From Mycolicibacterium grossiae (lineage in GTDB: Bacteria > Actinomycetota > Actinomycetes > Mycobacteriales > Mycobacteriaceae): a DNA stretch of 64,000 bases. Positions 40,606 to 50,197 of this stretch are shown here, piece after piece (position 1 is the stretch's first letter; the number at the start of each line of letters is the position of its first letter). Location: the NCBI RefSeq assembly GCF_008329645.1, contig NZ_CP043474.1, positions 1,798,001 through 1,862,000 on the forward strand, written 5' to 3'. The position numbers and the translations under genes were made by a program. Below the pieces are notes generated by a model that was given only the letters and a program-made list of their open reading frames with translations, did not search any database and was not told where the DNA came from.

Positions 40606-40637
40606 CCGCCCGGGCGCGCGCCTAAGCTGTTCGGGAC

Positions 40638-42143
40638 ATGAGCACCAGTGACCGGGTGCGCGCGATCCTGGGCGGAACCGTGCAGGCCTATCGGTCGGAC
40701 CCGGCCTACCGCCAGCGCGCCGACGTGCACGACGAACTCGACTGGATCGGCCGCAGGCTCAACCAGCCCATCCGCATCGCGCTGGCCGGCACGCTGAAGG
40801 CGGGCAAGTCGACACTGGTGAACGCGCTGGTGGGCGAGGAGATCGCCCCGACCGACGCCACCGAGGCCACCCGCATCGTCACCTGGTTCCGCAACGGCCC
40901 CACCCCGAAGGTGACCGCCAACCACCGCGGCGGGCGCCGCACCAACGTGCCGATCACGCGCGACGGGCCGTCCGGGCACCGTGGCCTGACCTTCGACTTC
41001 GCGACCCTGGACCCCGACGACGTCGACGATCTCGACGTCGAGTGGCCCGCCGCCGAACTCGTCGACACGACGATCATCGACACGCCCGGCACGTCGTCGC
41101 TCAACCGCGACGTCTCCGAGCGCACGCTGCGGCTGCTGGTGCCGTCCGACGGCGTGCCGCGCGTGGACGCCGTGGTGTTCCTGCTGCGTTCGCTCAACGC
41201 CCCGGACATCGCGCTGCTCAAGCAGATCGGCACGCTGGTCGGCGGGTCGCAGGGCGCGCTCGGCGTGATCGGGGTGGCCTCGCGCGCCGACGAGATCGGC
41301 GCCGGCCGCATCGACGCGATGCTCTCGGCGAAGGACGTCGCCACCCGCTTCACCGCCGAGATGGACCGGACCGGCATCTGCCAGGCGGTGGTACCGGTGT
41401 CGGGTCTGCTGGCCCTGACCGCCCGCACGCTGCGGCAGAGCGAGTTCGTGGCGCTGGAGAAGCTGGCAGGCGTCGAGCCCGCCGAGCTGACGAAGGCCAT
41501 GCTGTCGGCGGACCGGTTCGTCCGGCCCGACAGCTCACTGCCGGTCGACGCGGCCACGCGGGCCGCGCTGCTCGACCGGTTCGGGATGTTCGGCATCCGG
41601 ATCTCGATCGCGGTACTGCGCGCCGGGATCACCGACTCGGTGGCGCTGGCCGACGAACTGCTCGAGCGCAGCGGGCTGATCGCCCTGCGCGACGTGATCG
41701 ATCAGCAGTTCGCGCAGCGTTCCGATCTGCTCAAGGCGCACACCGCGCTGGTGTCGCTGCGGCGGTTCGTCGAAGCCCATCCCATCTACGCGACGCCGTA
41801 CATCCTCGCCGACATCGATCCGCTGCTCGCCGACACGCACGCGTTCGAGGAGCTGCGGCTGCTCAGCCAGCTGCGGTCGCGGGAGACCACGCTCAACGAG
41901 GAGGAGATGGCGTCGCTGCGGCGCATCATCGGCGGGTCGGGCACCGACGCGGCCAGCCGGCTGGGACTGCAGCCCGACGCCCCCTACGACGGGCCGCGGG
42001 CGGCGTTCGCTGCCACGCAGCGGTGGCGCCGGCGCGCCGAGCATCCACTCAACGACCCGTTCACCACCCGGGCCTGCCGGGCCGCGGTCCGCAGCGCCGA
42101 GGCGCTGGTGGCGGAATACGCCGCGCGACAGGCGTATTCGTAA
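40638..42143 (+). CDS. iniC: IniC, dynamin-like GTPase
   Basis: Partner GTPase of IniA in the same operon. Seen: 501 residues, close to Rv0343 (493). G1 is GTLKAGKS (50-57) and G3 is DTPGTSS (about 148). The G4 position reads VASRADE in place of N/TKxD, so nucleotide specificity may be relaxed. The helical C-terminal half lacks an obvious membrane-insertion loop. The stop at 42143 lies three bases from the end of the convergent Thr-rich membrane protein gene, leaving no room for a terminator between them. Confidence 0.94.
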   Translation: MSTSDRVRAILGGTVQAYRSDPAYRQRADVHDELDWIGRRLNQPIRIALAGTLKAGKSTLVNALVGEEIAPTDATEATRIVTWFRNGPTPKVTANHRGGRRTNVPITRDGPSGHRGLTFDFATLDPDDVDDLDVEWPAAELVDTTIIDTPGTSSLNRDVSERTLRLLVPSDGVPRVDAVVFLLRSLNAPDIALLKQIGTLVGGSQGALGVIGVASRADEIGAGRIDAMLSAKDVATRFTAEMDRTGICQAVVPVSGLLALTARTLRQSEFVALEKLAGVEPAELTKAMLSADRFVRPDSSLPVDAATRAALLDRFGMFGIRISIAVLRAGITDSVALADELLERSGLIALRDVIDQQFAQRSDLLKAHTALVSLRRFVEAHPIYATPYILADIDPLLADTHAFEELRLLSQLRSRETTLNEEEMASLRRIIGGSGTDAASRLGLQPDAPYDGPRAAFAATQRWRRRAEHPLNDPFTTRACRAAVRSAEALVAEYAARQAYS

Positions 42144-42146
42144 CCG

Positions 42147-42755
42147 TCAGGGCTGGGTGGCGGGGGAGACGTTCGGCGACTGCGTGACCGTCTCGGTGCG
42201 CGTCTCGGTGACCGTGCTGGGCGGGACCGTCGTCGTCGTGGTGGTGGTGCTCGGCGTCGTGGTCGTCGTCGTGGTGGTGGTCGGCTCGGTGGTGGTCGTG
42301 GTGGTCGTCGGCTCGGTGGTCGTCGTGGGTTCGGCGGTGGTCTGCGACGACGACGGCTCCACCGTGCCCGACGGCGGGGGAACCGCCTGCGACGACGTGG
42401 TGAGCGTGGTGAGCGTCGTGTCCTCGGTCGGCGACGAGTCGTCGGAGGCCATGGTCACGGCGAGGTACACGATGACCGCGACGAGCAGGGCGATGAGGGC
42501 GCCGAGCCCGACGAGCGCGGCGGGCGTGCGGTACCAGGGCTGCTCGGGTGGCTCCGGGGCGAACTGCTGCGTCGGCTGCTCCCCGTACCCCTGCGTGCCG
42601 TACCCCTGCGTGCCGTAACCCTGGTCGCCGTACGCCTGGTTGCCATAGCCCTGGTCGCCATACGCCTGGTTGCCGGGCCCCTGGCCGCCGTAGTTCGCGT
42701 ACTGGGTCGGATCGCCGTCCGAGTAGTCGTTCGGGTCCTGCGGTCCACGGGTCAT
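42147..42755 (-). CDS. Single-pass membrane protein with YGxQ repeats and Thr-rich tail
   Basis: Seen: 202 residues. The cytosolic N-terminus has about seven imperfect (N/T)QAYGDQGYG repeats. One membrane helix lies at about 79-100. An extracytoplasmic Thr-rich tail (about 105-190, runs of TTTT) could carry O-mannose. No known domain. It converges on iniC with three bases between the stops. It shares its layout with the next gene and the tail of the Hsp70-like protein. Function unknown. Confidence 0.7.
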   Translation of the reverse strand: MTRGPQDPNDYSDGDPTQYANYGGQGPGNQAYGDQGYGNQAYGDQGYGTQGYGTQGYGEQPTQQFAPEPPEQPWYRTPAALVGLGALIALLVAVIVYLAVTMASDDSSPTEDTTLTTLTTSSQAVPPPSGTVEPSSSQTTAEPTTTTEPTTTTTTTEPTTTTTTTTTPSTTTTTTTVPPSTVTETRTETVTQSPNVSPATQP

Positions 42756-42778
42756 GGTGACCGATGGTAGGCCGGGTG

Positions 42779-43231
42779 CTACGGGCGCGGGTAGAGCGTC
42801 CGCGTTTCGTTCAGGCGGGGTCGCGACCGCGTCGAGGTGGGGGCGTCGTCGTCGGTCGTCCGCGGGGCGCGCGACGTCGAGGCGTCGCTCGACGAGGTGT
42901 CGGTGCCCGACGTCGAGGTGTCGGTGCCCGAGGTCGACGACGGCGCGTTGGGGTCGTTGATGTCGGTGGTCACCGGCGGGCTGGTGCTGGTGATGGTCTG
43001 CGTGGTGGTGGTGGCGGAGTCGCTCGTCGTGGCGCTACGGCTGCTGCTCGGATCCAGGAAGTACTGCTGCTGCGGGTCGGGTTCGTCGAACTGACGGACC
43101 AGCGACGACACCAGGAAGTACACGACGGCAATGGCCGCGATGGCCGCCACGCTGGCGCCGAGCAGCGTGGACGTGCGTTCGTGCCACGCCGGTTCCCGCG
43201 GCTCGTCTGGCCTGTCGCCCGTCACGGCCAC
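42779..43231 (-). CDS. Single-pass membrane protein with Ser/Thr-rich tail
   Basis: Seen: 150 residues. The cytosolic N-terminus is short and charged. A membrane helix (about 24-46) has a following VRQFDEPDPQQQYF segment, and the Ser/Thr/Asp-rich tail has SGTDTSTSGTDTSSS-type repeats. No catalytic motif. It lies 23 bases upstream of the other Thr-rich protein gene, same strand, probably one transcript. Function unknown. Confidence 0.65.
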   Translation of the reverse strand: MAVTGDRPDEPREPAWHERTSTLLGASVAAIAAIAVVYFLVSSLVRQFDEPDPQQQYFLDPSSSRSATTSDSATTTTQTITSTSPPVTTDINDPNAPSSTSGTDTSTSGTDTSSSDASTSRAPRTTDDDAPTSTRSRPRLNETRTLYPRP

Positions 43232-43250
43232 CGATCGTAACGGCGGCTCC

Positions 43251-44183
43251 TCAGTTCAGCTGACGGATGACCTCGCGGGCGAAGAAGTCGAGGTGGTCGA
43301 GGTCGGACTGATCGAGCATCTGCAGGTACACCCGCTGGACCCCGGCCTCGCGGAACGGGCCCAGTCGGTCGACGATCTCCGCGGCGGTGCCGGCCAGCGG
43401 CGAGTTGCCGCGCAGCTCGTCGACCTCGCGGCCGATGGCGCCCGCGCGGCGCGCCACCTCGGCGTCGTCGCGACCGGCGCACAGCACGAACGCCGCCGAG
43501 TACACCAGCGAGTCGGGCTCGCGCCCGGCGTCGGCGACGGCCGCGGCCACCCGCTCGAACTGTGCGCTCAGCACGTCCAGCGGCACGAAGGGGATGTTGA
43601 ACTCGCCGGCGTACTTCGCGGTCAGCGCGGGAGTGCGCTTCTTCCCGCCGCCGCCGATGATGATCGGCGGGTGGGGCGTCTGCGCCGGCTTCGGCAACGC
43701 GGGGGAGTCCTTGACGGTGTAGTGCGTGCCGGTGAAGTCGTAGGTCTCGCCGGTCGGCGTCGCCCACATGCCGGTGAGGATCTCCAGTTGCTCGGAGAGC
43801 CGGTCGAACCGCTCGCCCAGTGGCGGGAACGGAATGGCGTACGCCTGGTGCTCGGCTTCGAACCAGCCTGCACCGAGGCCGAGTTCGACGCGGCCGGCGC
43901 TCATCTCGTCGACCTGCGCGACCGAGATGGCCAGCACGCCGGGGTGCCGGAACGTCGCCGAGGTGACCATGGTGCCGAGGCGGATCGTCGACGTCTCCCG
44001 CGCGATGCCCCCCAGCGTGACCCAGGAATCGGTGGGACCGGGCAGACCGTCGCCGCTCATCGCCAGATAGTGGTCCGAGCGGAAGAAGGCGGAGTAGCCG
44101 AGCGATTCGGCGGCCTGCGCCACGGCCAGCTGGTCGGCGTACGAGGCGCCCTGCTGCGGTTCGACGAACACCCGGAAATCCAT
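43251..44183 (-). CDS. LLM-class F420-dependent oxidoreductase
   Basis: Luciferase-like TIM-barrel flavin/F420 enzyme; substrate unknown. Seen: 310 residues, starting MDFRVFVEPQQGASY. The conserved FFRSDHYLAM (about 33-42), STIRLGTMVTSATFRHPGVLA (in parts, about 66-86), GRVELGLGAGWFEAEHQAYA (about 96-115) and PPIIIGGGGKKRTP (about 176-189) blocks of the mycobacterial F420 subgroup are present. No FMN/F420 decision can be proven from sequence. It is monocistronic or at the end of the operon behind TIGR03085. Confidence 0.9.
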   Translation of the reverse strand: MDFRVFVEPQQGASYADQLAVAQAAESLGYSAFFRSDHYLAMSGDGLPGPTDSWVTLGGIARETSTIRLGTMVTSATFRHPGVLAISVAQVDEMSAGRVELGLGAGWFEAEHQAYAIPFPPLGERFDRLSEQLEILTGMWATPTGETYDFTGTHYTVKDSPALPKPAQTPHPPIIIGGGGKKRTPALTAKYAGEFNIPFVPLDVLSAQFERVAAAVADAGREPDSLVYSAAFVLCAGRDDAEVARRAGAIGREVDELRGNSPLAGTAAEIVDRLGPFREAGVQRVYLQMLDQSDLDHLDFFAREVIRQLN

Positions 44184-44201
44184 GTCCGCCAGCCTAGACC
44201 G

Positions 44202-44825
44202 CTACAGTCCGCCGCGACCGTCGGTCAGGGTGCGCACCGCGTCGTCGTCCCCGTCCAGCGTCACGCGCGTCTCGTTGCGGCCCGAGGCGAACAGCAGCAG
44301 CTCCGCGGGCGGGCCGGTGACGGTGACGCTCGGGCCGCGGCCCACGGTGGCCAGCGTCTTCCCGTCGGGCGTGCGGAGCACGGCGCGCACGCCCGTCCTG
44401 CCGAGCGCCATGCGCGACATGAAGGTGACCTGCCGCGCCACCGCCGTGCTGGTCGCCTCGTCGAGTTCCCTCGGCTCCCAACCACTTCGAGCGCGTCGCA
44501 CGTCCTCGTGGTGGATGAACATCTCCGCGACGTTGATCACCGGGTCGAGCAGCTTGAACGGCGAGAGCGTCGGCGGGCCGGAGGCCACCAGGTCGAGCAC
44601 CCGGTCCCAGTCGTGCGCGGCGGCGAACTGCGTCTGCACCCGTTCGGTGTAGCCCGCCAGTTGCGGGATGAGGATGCCAGGGGCGGCGTCGACGCGGCGC
44701 TCGCGGACCACCAGGTGCGCCGCGAGGTCGCGCGTGGTCCAGTCGCCACACAGCGTCGGATGATCCGGGCCGACCTCGCGCATCGTGGCCACCAGGCCGG
44801 CTCGTTCGGATTGACTGACACTCAC
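44202..44825 (-). CDS. TIGR03085-type mycothiol/DinB-fold protein
   Basis: Seen: 207 residues from GTG 44825, overlapping the GH15 stop as GTGA. A four-helix DinB-like domain has HPTLCGDWTTRDLAAHLVV (first His) and NVAEMFIHHEDVRRA (two His, Glu), giving a likely metal triad. A short C-terminal domain follows with GRNETRVTLDGD. The family is restricted to actinobacteria with mycothiol. Its place behind mtr and zwf suggests thiol metabolism, but no reaction is established. Confidence 0.85.
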   Translation of the reverse strand: MSVSQSERAGLVATMREVGPDHPTLCGDWTTRDLAAHLVVRERRVDAAPGILIPQLAGYTERVQTQFAAAHDWDRVLDLVASGPPTLSPFKLLDPVINVAEMFIHHEDVRRARSGWEPRELDEATSTAVARQVTFMSRMALGRTGVRAVLRTPDGKTLATVGRGPSVTVTGPPAELLLFASGRNETRVTLDGDDDAVRTLTDGRGGL

Positions 44826-46657
44826 GAGTGCTTCTCCTCGTCCATGGCGCGATCCAGGTTGATCGCTGCGCTGATGAGCGCGAAGTGGGTGAACGCCTGC
44901 GGGAAGTTTCCCACCTGGTCCCCCGTCGCGCTGACTTGTTCGGCGTACAGCCCCACGTGATTGGCGTAGGTGAACATCTTCTCCAGGACCAGCTGCGCCT
45001 CGCGCAGCCGTCCCGCCCGCGTCAGCGCCTCGACGTACCAGAAGGTGCACAGCGAGAACGTGCCCTCTTCGCCGTCGAGGCCGTCGGACTCCGGGGTGTA
45101 GCGGAACACCAGGCTGTCGGTGACGAGGTCCTCCTCGACGGCCTCGAGCGTCGACAGGAACTTCGGGTCGGCGGGCGAGAGGAACTTCACCATCGGCATC
45201 AGCAGCACGCCGGCGTCCAGCTCGGTGCCCTTCTCGACCTGGGTGAAGGTCCTGCGTGAGTCGTCCCAGCAGTCGGTGATGATGCGCTCGTAGATCTCGT
45301 CGCGCACGCGCGACCAGCCCACCAGGTCGCCCGGCAAGCCGCGGCGCCGGGCGATGCGGACGGTCCGCTCCAGCGCCACCCAGCACATCAGCTTCGACGT
45401 CGTGTACGGGCGGACCTCGCCGCGTACCTCCCACATGCCGGCGTCGTCGCGGTCCCAGTTCTCCATGACCCAGCCGACGACCTTCCGAACGTCGCGCCAG
45501 GCGTCGTCGCTCAGACCGGGGCCGTACTTGTCGAACAGGTACACCGAGTCGATCAGCTCGCCGTAGATGTCGAGCTGCAGCTGCTCGACGGCGGCGTTGC
45601 CGATGCGCACCGGCGTCGAGTCGCGGTAGCCGCGCAGATGGTCCAGCTCGTATTCGTCGGCGGGCACGTTGCCGTCGATGTCGTAGAGCACCCGCAGCGG
45701 GCCGAGTTCGTCGTCCTCGTCGGGGTGGTCGCGTCCGATGCGCTCGGACAGCCAGCCGATGAAAGCCCGTGCCTCGTCGGTGAATCCGAGCCGCAGCAGG
45801 GCGTACAGCACGAAACCGGCGTCGCGCACCCATACGTAGCGGTAGTCCCAGTTGCGGCCACCGCCGATGAGTTCCGGCAGGCTCGTCGTCGGCGCGGCGA
45901 TGATGGCGCCGGTCGGTTCGTGCGTCAGCAGCTTCAGGGTGATCGCCGAGCGGTGCACCATCTCGCGCCAGCGCCCCTGGTAGCGGGACTGGCCGAGCCA
46001 GTGCCGCCAGTACGACGTGGTGGCGTCCAGCAGCGCGTCGGTGAGGTCCATGGCGTTCTCGGACGGTTCGTCGTCCTCCCCGAGGACTTCCAGGACGAAC
46101 AGCGCGGTGTCGCCCTCGGTCAGTTCCACCGCGGCGCTGACGGTGGTGTTGGCCTCGCCGTCGTCGACCTCGAGGTCGGTCGACGCGACCAGACCCAGGC
46201 GCACGCCGTCGCCGGTGATGAGCACGCCGTCGCCGGACCGTTCGGCACGGCAGCGCTGCCGGGCGTAGTCCGGTCGGGCGTCGACGGTCATGTGCAGGGT
46301 GATCGTGCCGCGCACGCCGCTTACCCGGCGGACGAGCCGCTGGCGGTGATCGGGATCGCCGGCGCCGAGCACCGGCATGAAGTCGTGCACCTCGGCGACG
46401 CCGTGCTCGGTGAGGAAGCGCGTGATGAGCACCGCGGTGTCGGGATAGTAGAACTGTTGGGTTCGCGAGACCTCGCACGTCGGCGCGAGCCGCCAGCTGC
46501 CGCCCTCGTCGGGGTCGAGGATCGCCCCGAAGATGCTCGGCGAGTCGAACCGCGGCGCGCAGAACCAGTCGATGGTCCCGTTGGTGCCCACCAGGGCGCT
46601 GGTGCGCAGGTCGCCGATCAGGCCGTGTTCGGAGATGCCCAACCAGGGGTCAGGCAT
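44822..46657 (-). CDS. Glycoside hydrolase family 15 protein (trehalase/glucoamylase type)
   Basis: Predicted inverting alpha-glucosidase. Mycobacterial members of this GH15 group include a trehalase. Seen: 611 residues from ATG 46657 (GGAG upstream). An N-terminal beta-rich domain begins [13 protein letters not shown]. The (alpha/alpha)6 barrel has [12 protein letters not shown] (268-279) with the catalytic acid region and a second acidic block [12 protein letters not shown] near 530. There is no signal peptide; it is cytosolic. The start overlaps the zwf stop by eight bases. Its presence about 2.7 kb from iniC is notable because IniR responds to trehalose. Trehalase rather than glucoamylase is inference. 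Confidence 0.88.
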   Translation of the reverse strand: MPDPWLGISEHGLIGDLRTSALVGTNGTIDWFCAPRFDSPSIFGAILDPDEGGSWRLAPTCEVSRTQQFYYPDTAVLITRFLTEHGVAEVHDFMPVLGAGDPDHRQRLVRRVSGVRGTITLHMTVDARPDYARQRCRAERSGDGVLITGDGVRLGLVASTDLEVDDGEANTTVSAAVELTEGDTALFVLEVLGEDDEPSENAMDLTDALLDATTSYWRHWLGQSRYQGRWREMVHRSAITLKLLTHEPTGAIIAAPTTSLPELIGGGRNWDYRYVWVRDAGFVLYALLRLGFTDEARAFIGWLSERIGRDHPDEDDELGPLRVLYDIDGNVPADEYELDHLRGYRDSTPVRIGNAAVEQLQLDIYGELIDSVYLFDKYGPGLSDDAWRDVRKVVGWVMENWDRDDAGMWEVRGEVRPYTTSKLMCWVALERTVRIARRRGLPGDLVGWSRVRDEIYERIITDCWDDSRRTFTQVEKGTELDAGVLLMPMVKFLSPADPKFLSTLEAVEEDLVTDSLVFRYTPESDGLDGEEGTFSLCTFWYVEALTRAGRLREAQLVLEKMFTYANHVGLYAEQVSATGDQVGNFPQAFTHFALISAAINLDRAMDEEKHS

Positions 46658-48056
46658 CCGGCAGTCTCCACCCCGGTGCCCGCGGCAGGTCGAGTGCGGC
46701 CTGGGGCCCCCACGAAGCCCGTTCGTAGGGCAGCGATTCCGGCGGTGCGTCGAGCACGGGCTGGCACACCTGCCACAGCCGGTCCACTTCGTCGGAGCGC
46801 GTGAACAGCGTCTGATCACCGTGCATGACGTCGAGCAGTAGCCGCTCGTAGGCCTCCAGCGGCGTGTCGTCGGGGTCGGCTTCCGCGATGTCGAGATTCA
46901 GGCTCAGCGGCATCAGGTCGATCGCCGGTCCCGGACGCTTGGCCAGCATGTCGACCCGGAACGCCGGCGAGTCGGTCAACTCCAGCACCAGCTGGTTCGG
47001 CGGCTGCTCGGACGACCCGAAGCGGCCCGACGGCGGGCTGCGGAACGTCAGCGTGACGGTGCGCCGGGTCTGCGCGAGGGCCTTGCCGGTGCGCAGGTAG
47101 AACGGCACGCCCTGCCAGCGTTCGGTGTCGACGAACGCCTCGAGCGCCACGAACGTCTCGACGGTCGAATCGTCGGCCACGCCCTCCTCGTCGCGGTACC
47201 CGTCGTACTGCCCGAAGACCACGCGCTGCGGGTCGAGGGGCCGCATGGCCTGGAACACCTTGGACTTCTCGTTGCGTAGCGAGCGTTCGTCGAGGTGCAC
47301 GGGCGGCTCCATCGCGATGAAGCCGAGCACCTGGCACAGGTGGGTGGAGATCATGTCGCGGAAGCAGCCGGTGGACTCGTAGAAGCTGCCGCGACCCTCG
47401 ATCGTCAGCGTCTCGGGGACGTCGATCTGCACCGACACCAGGTTGTCGCGGTTCCAGGCCGGCTCGATGAGGCCGTTGGCGAAGCGCAGCGCGAGGATGT
47501 TCTGCACGGCCTCCTTCCCGAGGAAGTGGTCGATGCGGTACACCTGCGTCTCGTCGACGACGTCCTTGAGCGCGGCGTCGAGTTCGCGAGACGACTCCAG
47601 GTCGGTGCCGAACGGCTTCTCCACGACGATCCGCGACCCGTCGGCGAGGCCTTCGCGCCCGAGCATCCCGATCATCGGCTTCATGGCCGTCGGCGGCACC
47701 GACAGGTAGATCAGCGTGTGGGCGTCCGGGCCGACCTTCTCGCGGGCAGCGCGCACGGCGGCCGCCAGGTCGGCGCCGTCGTCGGCGTCGGACGTCTGAA
47801 AGGACAAGCGGCTCAACAGGTCCTGCAGCACGGTGTTGTCGACGTCGTCGACCGACTCGCGCAGACCGTCGCCGATGCTGCCGCGCCATTCGTAATCGCT
47901 GCCGGGCGAATGCCGCCCGGAGCCGATCACGGCCCAGTCCCGCGGCATGCGGCCCGCGGCGGCCAGTGCGTACAACCCCGGGAAGAGCTTGCGCTTGGCC
48001 AGGTCGCCGGTGGCCCCGAAGAGGACGAACACCTGTGGGGGTGGTGCGTCGGTCAT
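46650..48056 (-). CDS. zwf: Glucose-6-phosphate dehydrogenase
   Basis: First step of the pentose phosphate pathway, producing NADPH. Seen: 468 residues with the NADP motif [19 protein letters not shown] (about 13-31), [13 protein letters not shown] (about 173-185) with the catalytic Lys and His, and a structural block [21 protein letters not shown] sequence near residue 415. ATGA overlap with mtr upstream (48053-48056). NADPH made here could directly serve mycothione reductase encoded in the same operon. Mycobacteria commonly hold more than one zwf-like gene. Confidence 0.95.
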   Translation of the reverse strand: MTDAPPPQVFVLFGATGDLAKRKLFPGLYALAAAGRMPRDWAVIGSGRHSPGSDYEWRGSIGDGLRESVDDVDNTVLQDLLSRLSFQTSDADDGADLAAAVRAAREKVGPDAHTLIYLSVPPTAMKPMIGMLGREGLADGSRIVVEKPFGTDLESSRELDAALKDVVDETQVYRIDHFLGKEAVQNILALRFANGLIEPAWNRDNLVSVQIDVPETLTIEGRGSFYESTGCFRDMISTHLCQVLGFIAMEPPVHLDERSLRNEKSKVFQAMRPLDPQRVVFGQYDGYRDEEGVADDSTVETFVALEAFVDTERWQGVPFYLRTGKALAQTRRTVTLTFRSPPSGRFGSSEQPPNQLVLELTDSPAFRVDMLAKRPGPAIDLMPLSLNLDIAEADPDDTPLEAYERLLLDVMHGDQTLFTRSDEVDRLWQVCQPVLDAPPESLPYERASWGPQAALDLPRAPGWRLPDA

Positions 48057-49453
48057 GCTGCCTCCTTCACGTCCCGCAGGGCGTTCTCGACGACTTCGGT
48101 CAGGGCGGGGTGGATCCAGAACGGCCGGTGGGCGAGGTCGTCGGCGCGGATGCCGAATTCCATGGCGACGACGAAGATCTGGATGAGGGTCGCGGCCTGC
48201 GGACCCATGACGTGCGCCCCCAGGATGCGGCGGGTGGCGCCGTCGACGAGCACCTTGCAGAAGCCGGTGTCATCCCGAAGTGCCCAGCCGTATGCGACGT
48301 CGCCGTAGCGGGTCCGGCCGACGAGATAGTCGGGGTGGTCCTCACGGCACGCCGCCTCGGTGAGGCCGACCGACGCCATCTGCGGGTCGGCGAACACCGC
48401 GGACGGGACGCGGTCGTGGTCGGCGACGCGCATGCGGTCGGGGTGCAGCAGGTTGTGCGAGACGACCTCGGCCTCGCGGTTGGCGACGTGCTTGAGCGGG
48501 ATGGGCGTACACACGTCGCCGAGGGCGAAGACGCCGTCGGCGGTGGTGCGCAGGAACTCGTCGACCACGACGCGGCCGTGCTCGTCCACGTCGACGCCGG
48601 AGACGCCCAGGTTGAGCCGGTCGCTGTTGGGCGTGCGGCCGCTGGCGACCAGCAGCGTGTCAGCGCGGATCGTGCTGCCGTCGTCGAGGGTGAGGACGAG
48701 ATCGCCGGCGCTGCCGGACAATCCGACGATTTCGGCCCCGAGGTGCAGGTCGTACTGCTTGCCCATCAGCTCGGTGAAGACGTTGCGCAGTTCCTCGTCC
48801 TGCGGGCCGCCGAGCAGCGTGTCGGACTTCTCCACGATGGTGATCCGGCTGCCTGCGGCGGCGAAGACGTGGGCGAGTTCGGCGGCGATGTAGCCGCCGC
48901 CGAGGACGGCGAGGTGCTCGGGTGCGGCGTCGATCCGCATGACGGTGTCCGACGTCTCGTACGGCAGGCCGGAGTCGGCGACGACGTCGGGGATGACGGG
49001 TCGGCCGCCGTTGGCGAGCACGATCTTGTCGGCGGTGAGGTCGTGCTCCGCGCCGTCCTCGGTGCTCACCCGCAGGCGGCGGGGGCCGGTGAACTCAGCG
49101 TGGCCGGCGTAGTAGGTGACGTAGTCACTGCGTTCCCGGCCGCGCCGGCCCTCCTCGGAGTGGGCGTCGGTGACGCCGAAGACGCGGTCCCGCAGGGCGG
49201 TCCACTGCAGCCGGGTGCAGTCGACGTCGGGGTGGACGTCCACCTGGTAGCGACCGGCCGTCGCGACGGTGTCGCGGACGTCGGCGGCGAAGATCAGCAT
49301 CTTCGACGGGATGCAGCCGTAGTTCAGACAGGTGCCGCCGGTGCGCCGCTGGTCGACGATCGCCACGTTGAGGTGGGCGAAGGAGTCGTCGATCACCGCG
49401 TTCCCGGAGCCGGAGCCGATGATGACGACGTCGTGGTGGGGCACTGCCGTCAT
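48053..49453 (-). CDS. mtr: Mycothione reductase
   Basis: FAD disulfide oxidoreductase reducing mycothiol disulfide (MSSM) with NADPH, keeping the mycobacterial thiol pool reduced. Seen: 466 residues. FAD motif [13 protein letters not shown] (about 10-22). Redox-active [14 protein letters not shown] with Cys42 and Cys47. NADPH site [14 protein letters not shown] (about 184-197), ALGDVCTP and the C-terminal [12 protein letters not shown] with the catalytic His. Features such as GSGSGNAV and the short C-terminus match Mtr more than glutathione reductase or Lpd. First gene of the mtr-zwf-GH15-TIGR03085 operon. Confidence 0.93.
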   Translation of the reverse strand: MTAVPHHDVVIIGSGSGNAVIDDSFAHLNVAIVDQRRTGGTCLNYGCIPSKMLIFAADVRDTVATAGRYQVDVHPDVDCTRLQWTALRDRVFGVTDAHSEEGRRGRERSDYVTYYAGHAEFTGPRRLRVSTEDGAEHDLTADKIVLANGGRPVIPDVVADSGLPYETSDTVMRIDAAPEHLAVLGGGYIAAELAHVFAAAGSRITIVEKSDTLLGGPQDEELRNVFTELMGKQYDLHLGAEIVGLSGSAGDLVLTLDDGSTIRADTLLVASGRTPNSDRLNLGVSGVDVDEHGRVVVDEFLRTTADGVFALGDVCTPIPLKHVANREAEVVSHNLLHPDRMRVADHDRVPSAVFADPQMASVGLTEAACREDHPDYLVGRTRYGDVAYGWALRDDTGFCKVLVDGATRRILGAHVMGPQAATLIQIFVVAMEFGIRADDLAHRPFWIHPALTEVVENALRDVKEAA

Positions 49454-49530
49454 ATGCCCTGTTCTCCGGGCGGTTCAAACCGCCGGTGAGGTGATGCTAA
49501 TTAGTGACGTCCCTCAGAAGACGTCGCCAC

Positions 49531-50094
49531 TCAGAAGACGTCGACACCCTCGATGGCCACGAACATCCCGCGGCCGGTGGCGTCGTTGACGAACTTGGTG
49601 CCCGCCTCCGTGGCGTCGATGCGCCAACCGACGGCGGTGTAGCTCCGGTAGTCCAGCGTGACCGCGGGGATGGCGCCGAGGTTGCCGACCACCCAGTTCT
49701 CGTCACCGTTGGAGGTCAGACGCACTCCGGTCGCCGGCATGCCGGAGACCGTCGGCGGGTCGGTGAAGGGGGCCTCGCAGCCGACCTCGGCGGTGCTGAG
49801 CTGGCAGCGGGTCTTGCCGGACTTGGTCTGGATGAAGACGTAGCCGTTCTGCGCGGGCAGCGCCTCAGCGGGTCCGGGCGCCGCGGTGGGCGAGGGGCTC
49901 GGCGGGGGCGTCGACGGTGGCGGCGTGGGCGTGCTGCGGGTCGGGCGCGGCGTGGGGAAGGACGGTTCGCTCTGGTTCTGGGCGCCGGAGCGGGGGTTGC
50001 CCTCGGTGGTCGACGAGCAGCCGGCGAGGACGCCGCCGAGAGCGAGGCCCGCCGTCAGTAGACCCGCCGTGATCGCCTTCGTCGTCAGCTGCAC
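49531..50094 (-). CDS. lpqJ: Lipoprotein LpqJ
   Basis: Exported lipoprotein of unknown role. Seen: 187 residues with a signal peptide and lipobox LAGC (Cys25), a Pro/Ser/Thr-rich linker (about 40-78), and a compact C-terminal domain with two Cys (CQLSTAEVGC, about 96-105). The domain ends AIEGVDVF. Length and position next to iniC agree with Rv0344c. A 14-base direct repeat spans its stop codon (49513-49526 and 49530-49543). The promoter region toward the divergent hydrolase gene is about 100 bases. Confidence 0.85.
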   Translation of the reverse strand: MQLTTKAITAGLLTAGLALGGVLAGCSSTTEGNPRSGAQNQSEPSFPTPRPTRSTPTPPPSTPPPSPSPTAAPGPAEALPAQNGYVFIQTKSGKTRCQLSTAEVGCEAPFTDPPTVSGMPATGVRLTSNGDENWVVGNLGAIPAVTLDYRSYTAVGWRIDATEAGTKFVNDATGRGMFVAIEGVDVF

Positions 50095-50197
50095 AGTTCT
50101 CCCTCGGCCGTACGTTCACGGTACCCAGCTCGTGACGGGTGAGAAACTTGTGACGGACGTTGTTATGAAGCCGTGTCGCGTCGGGCAGCATGGACGG

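Noticed and set aside
43131..44960. 609-codon plus-strand frame opposite the LLM oxidoreductase
   Set aside because: Antisense shadow of genes with clear family motifs.
49469..49484. Inverted repeat between lpqJ and mtr as a terminator
   Set aside because: Only six pairs with a four-base loop and no further support; too weak to list as a feature.
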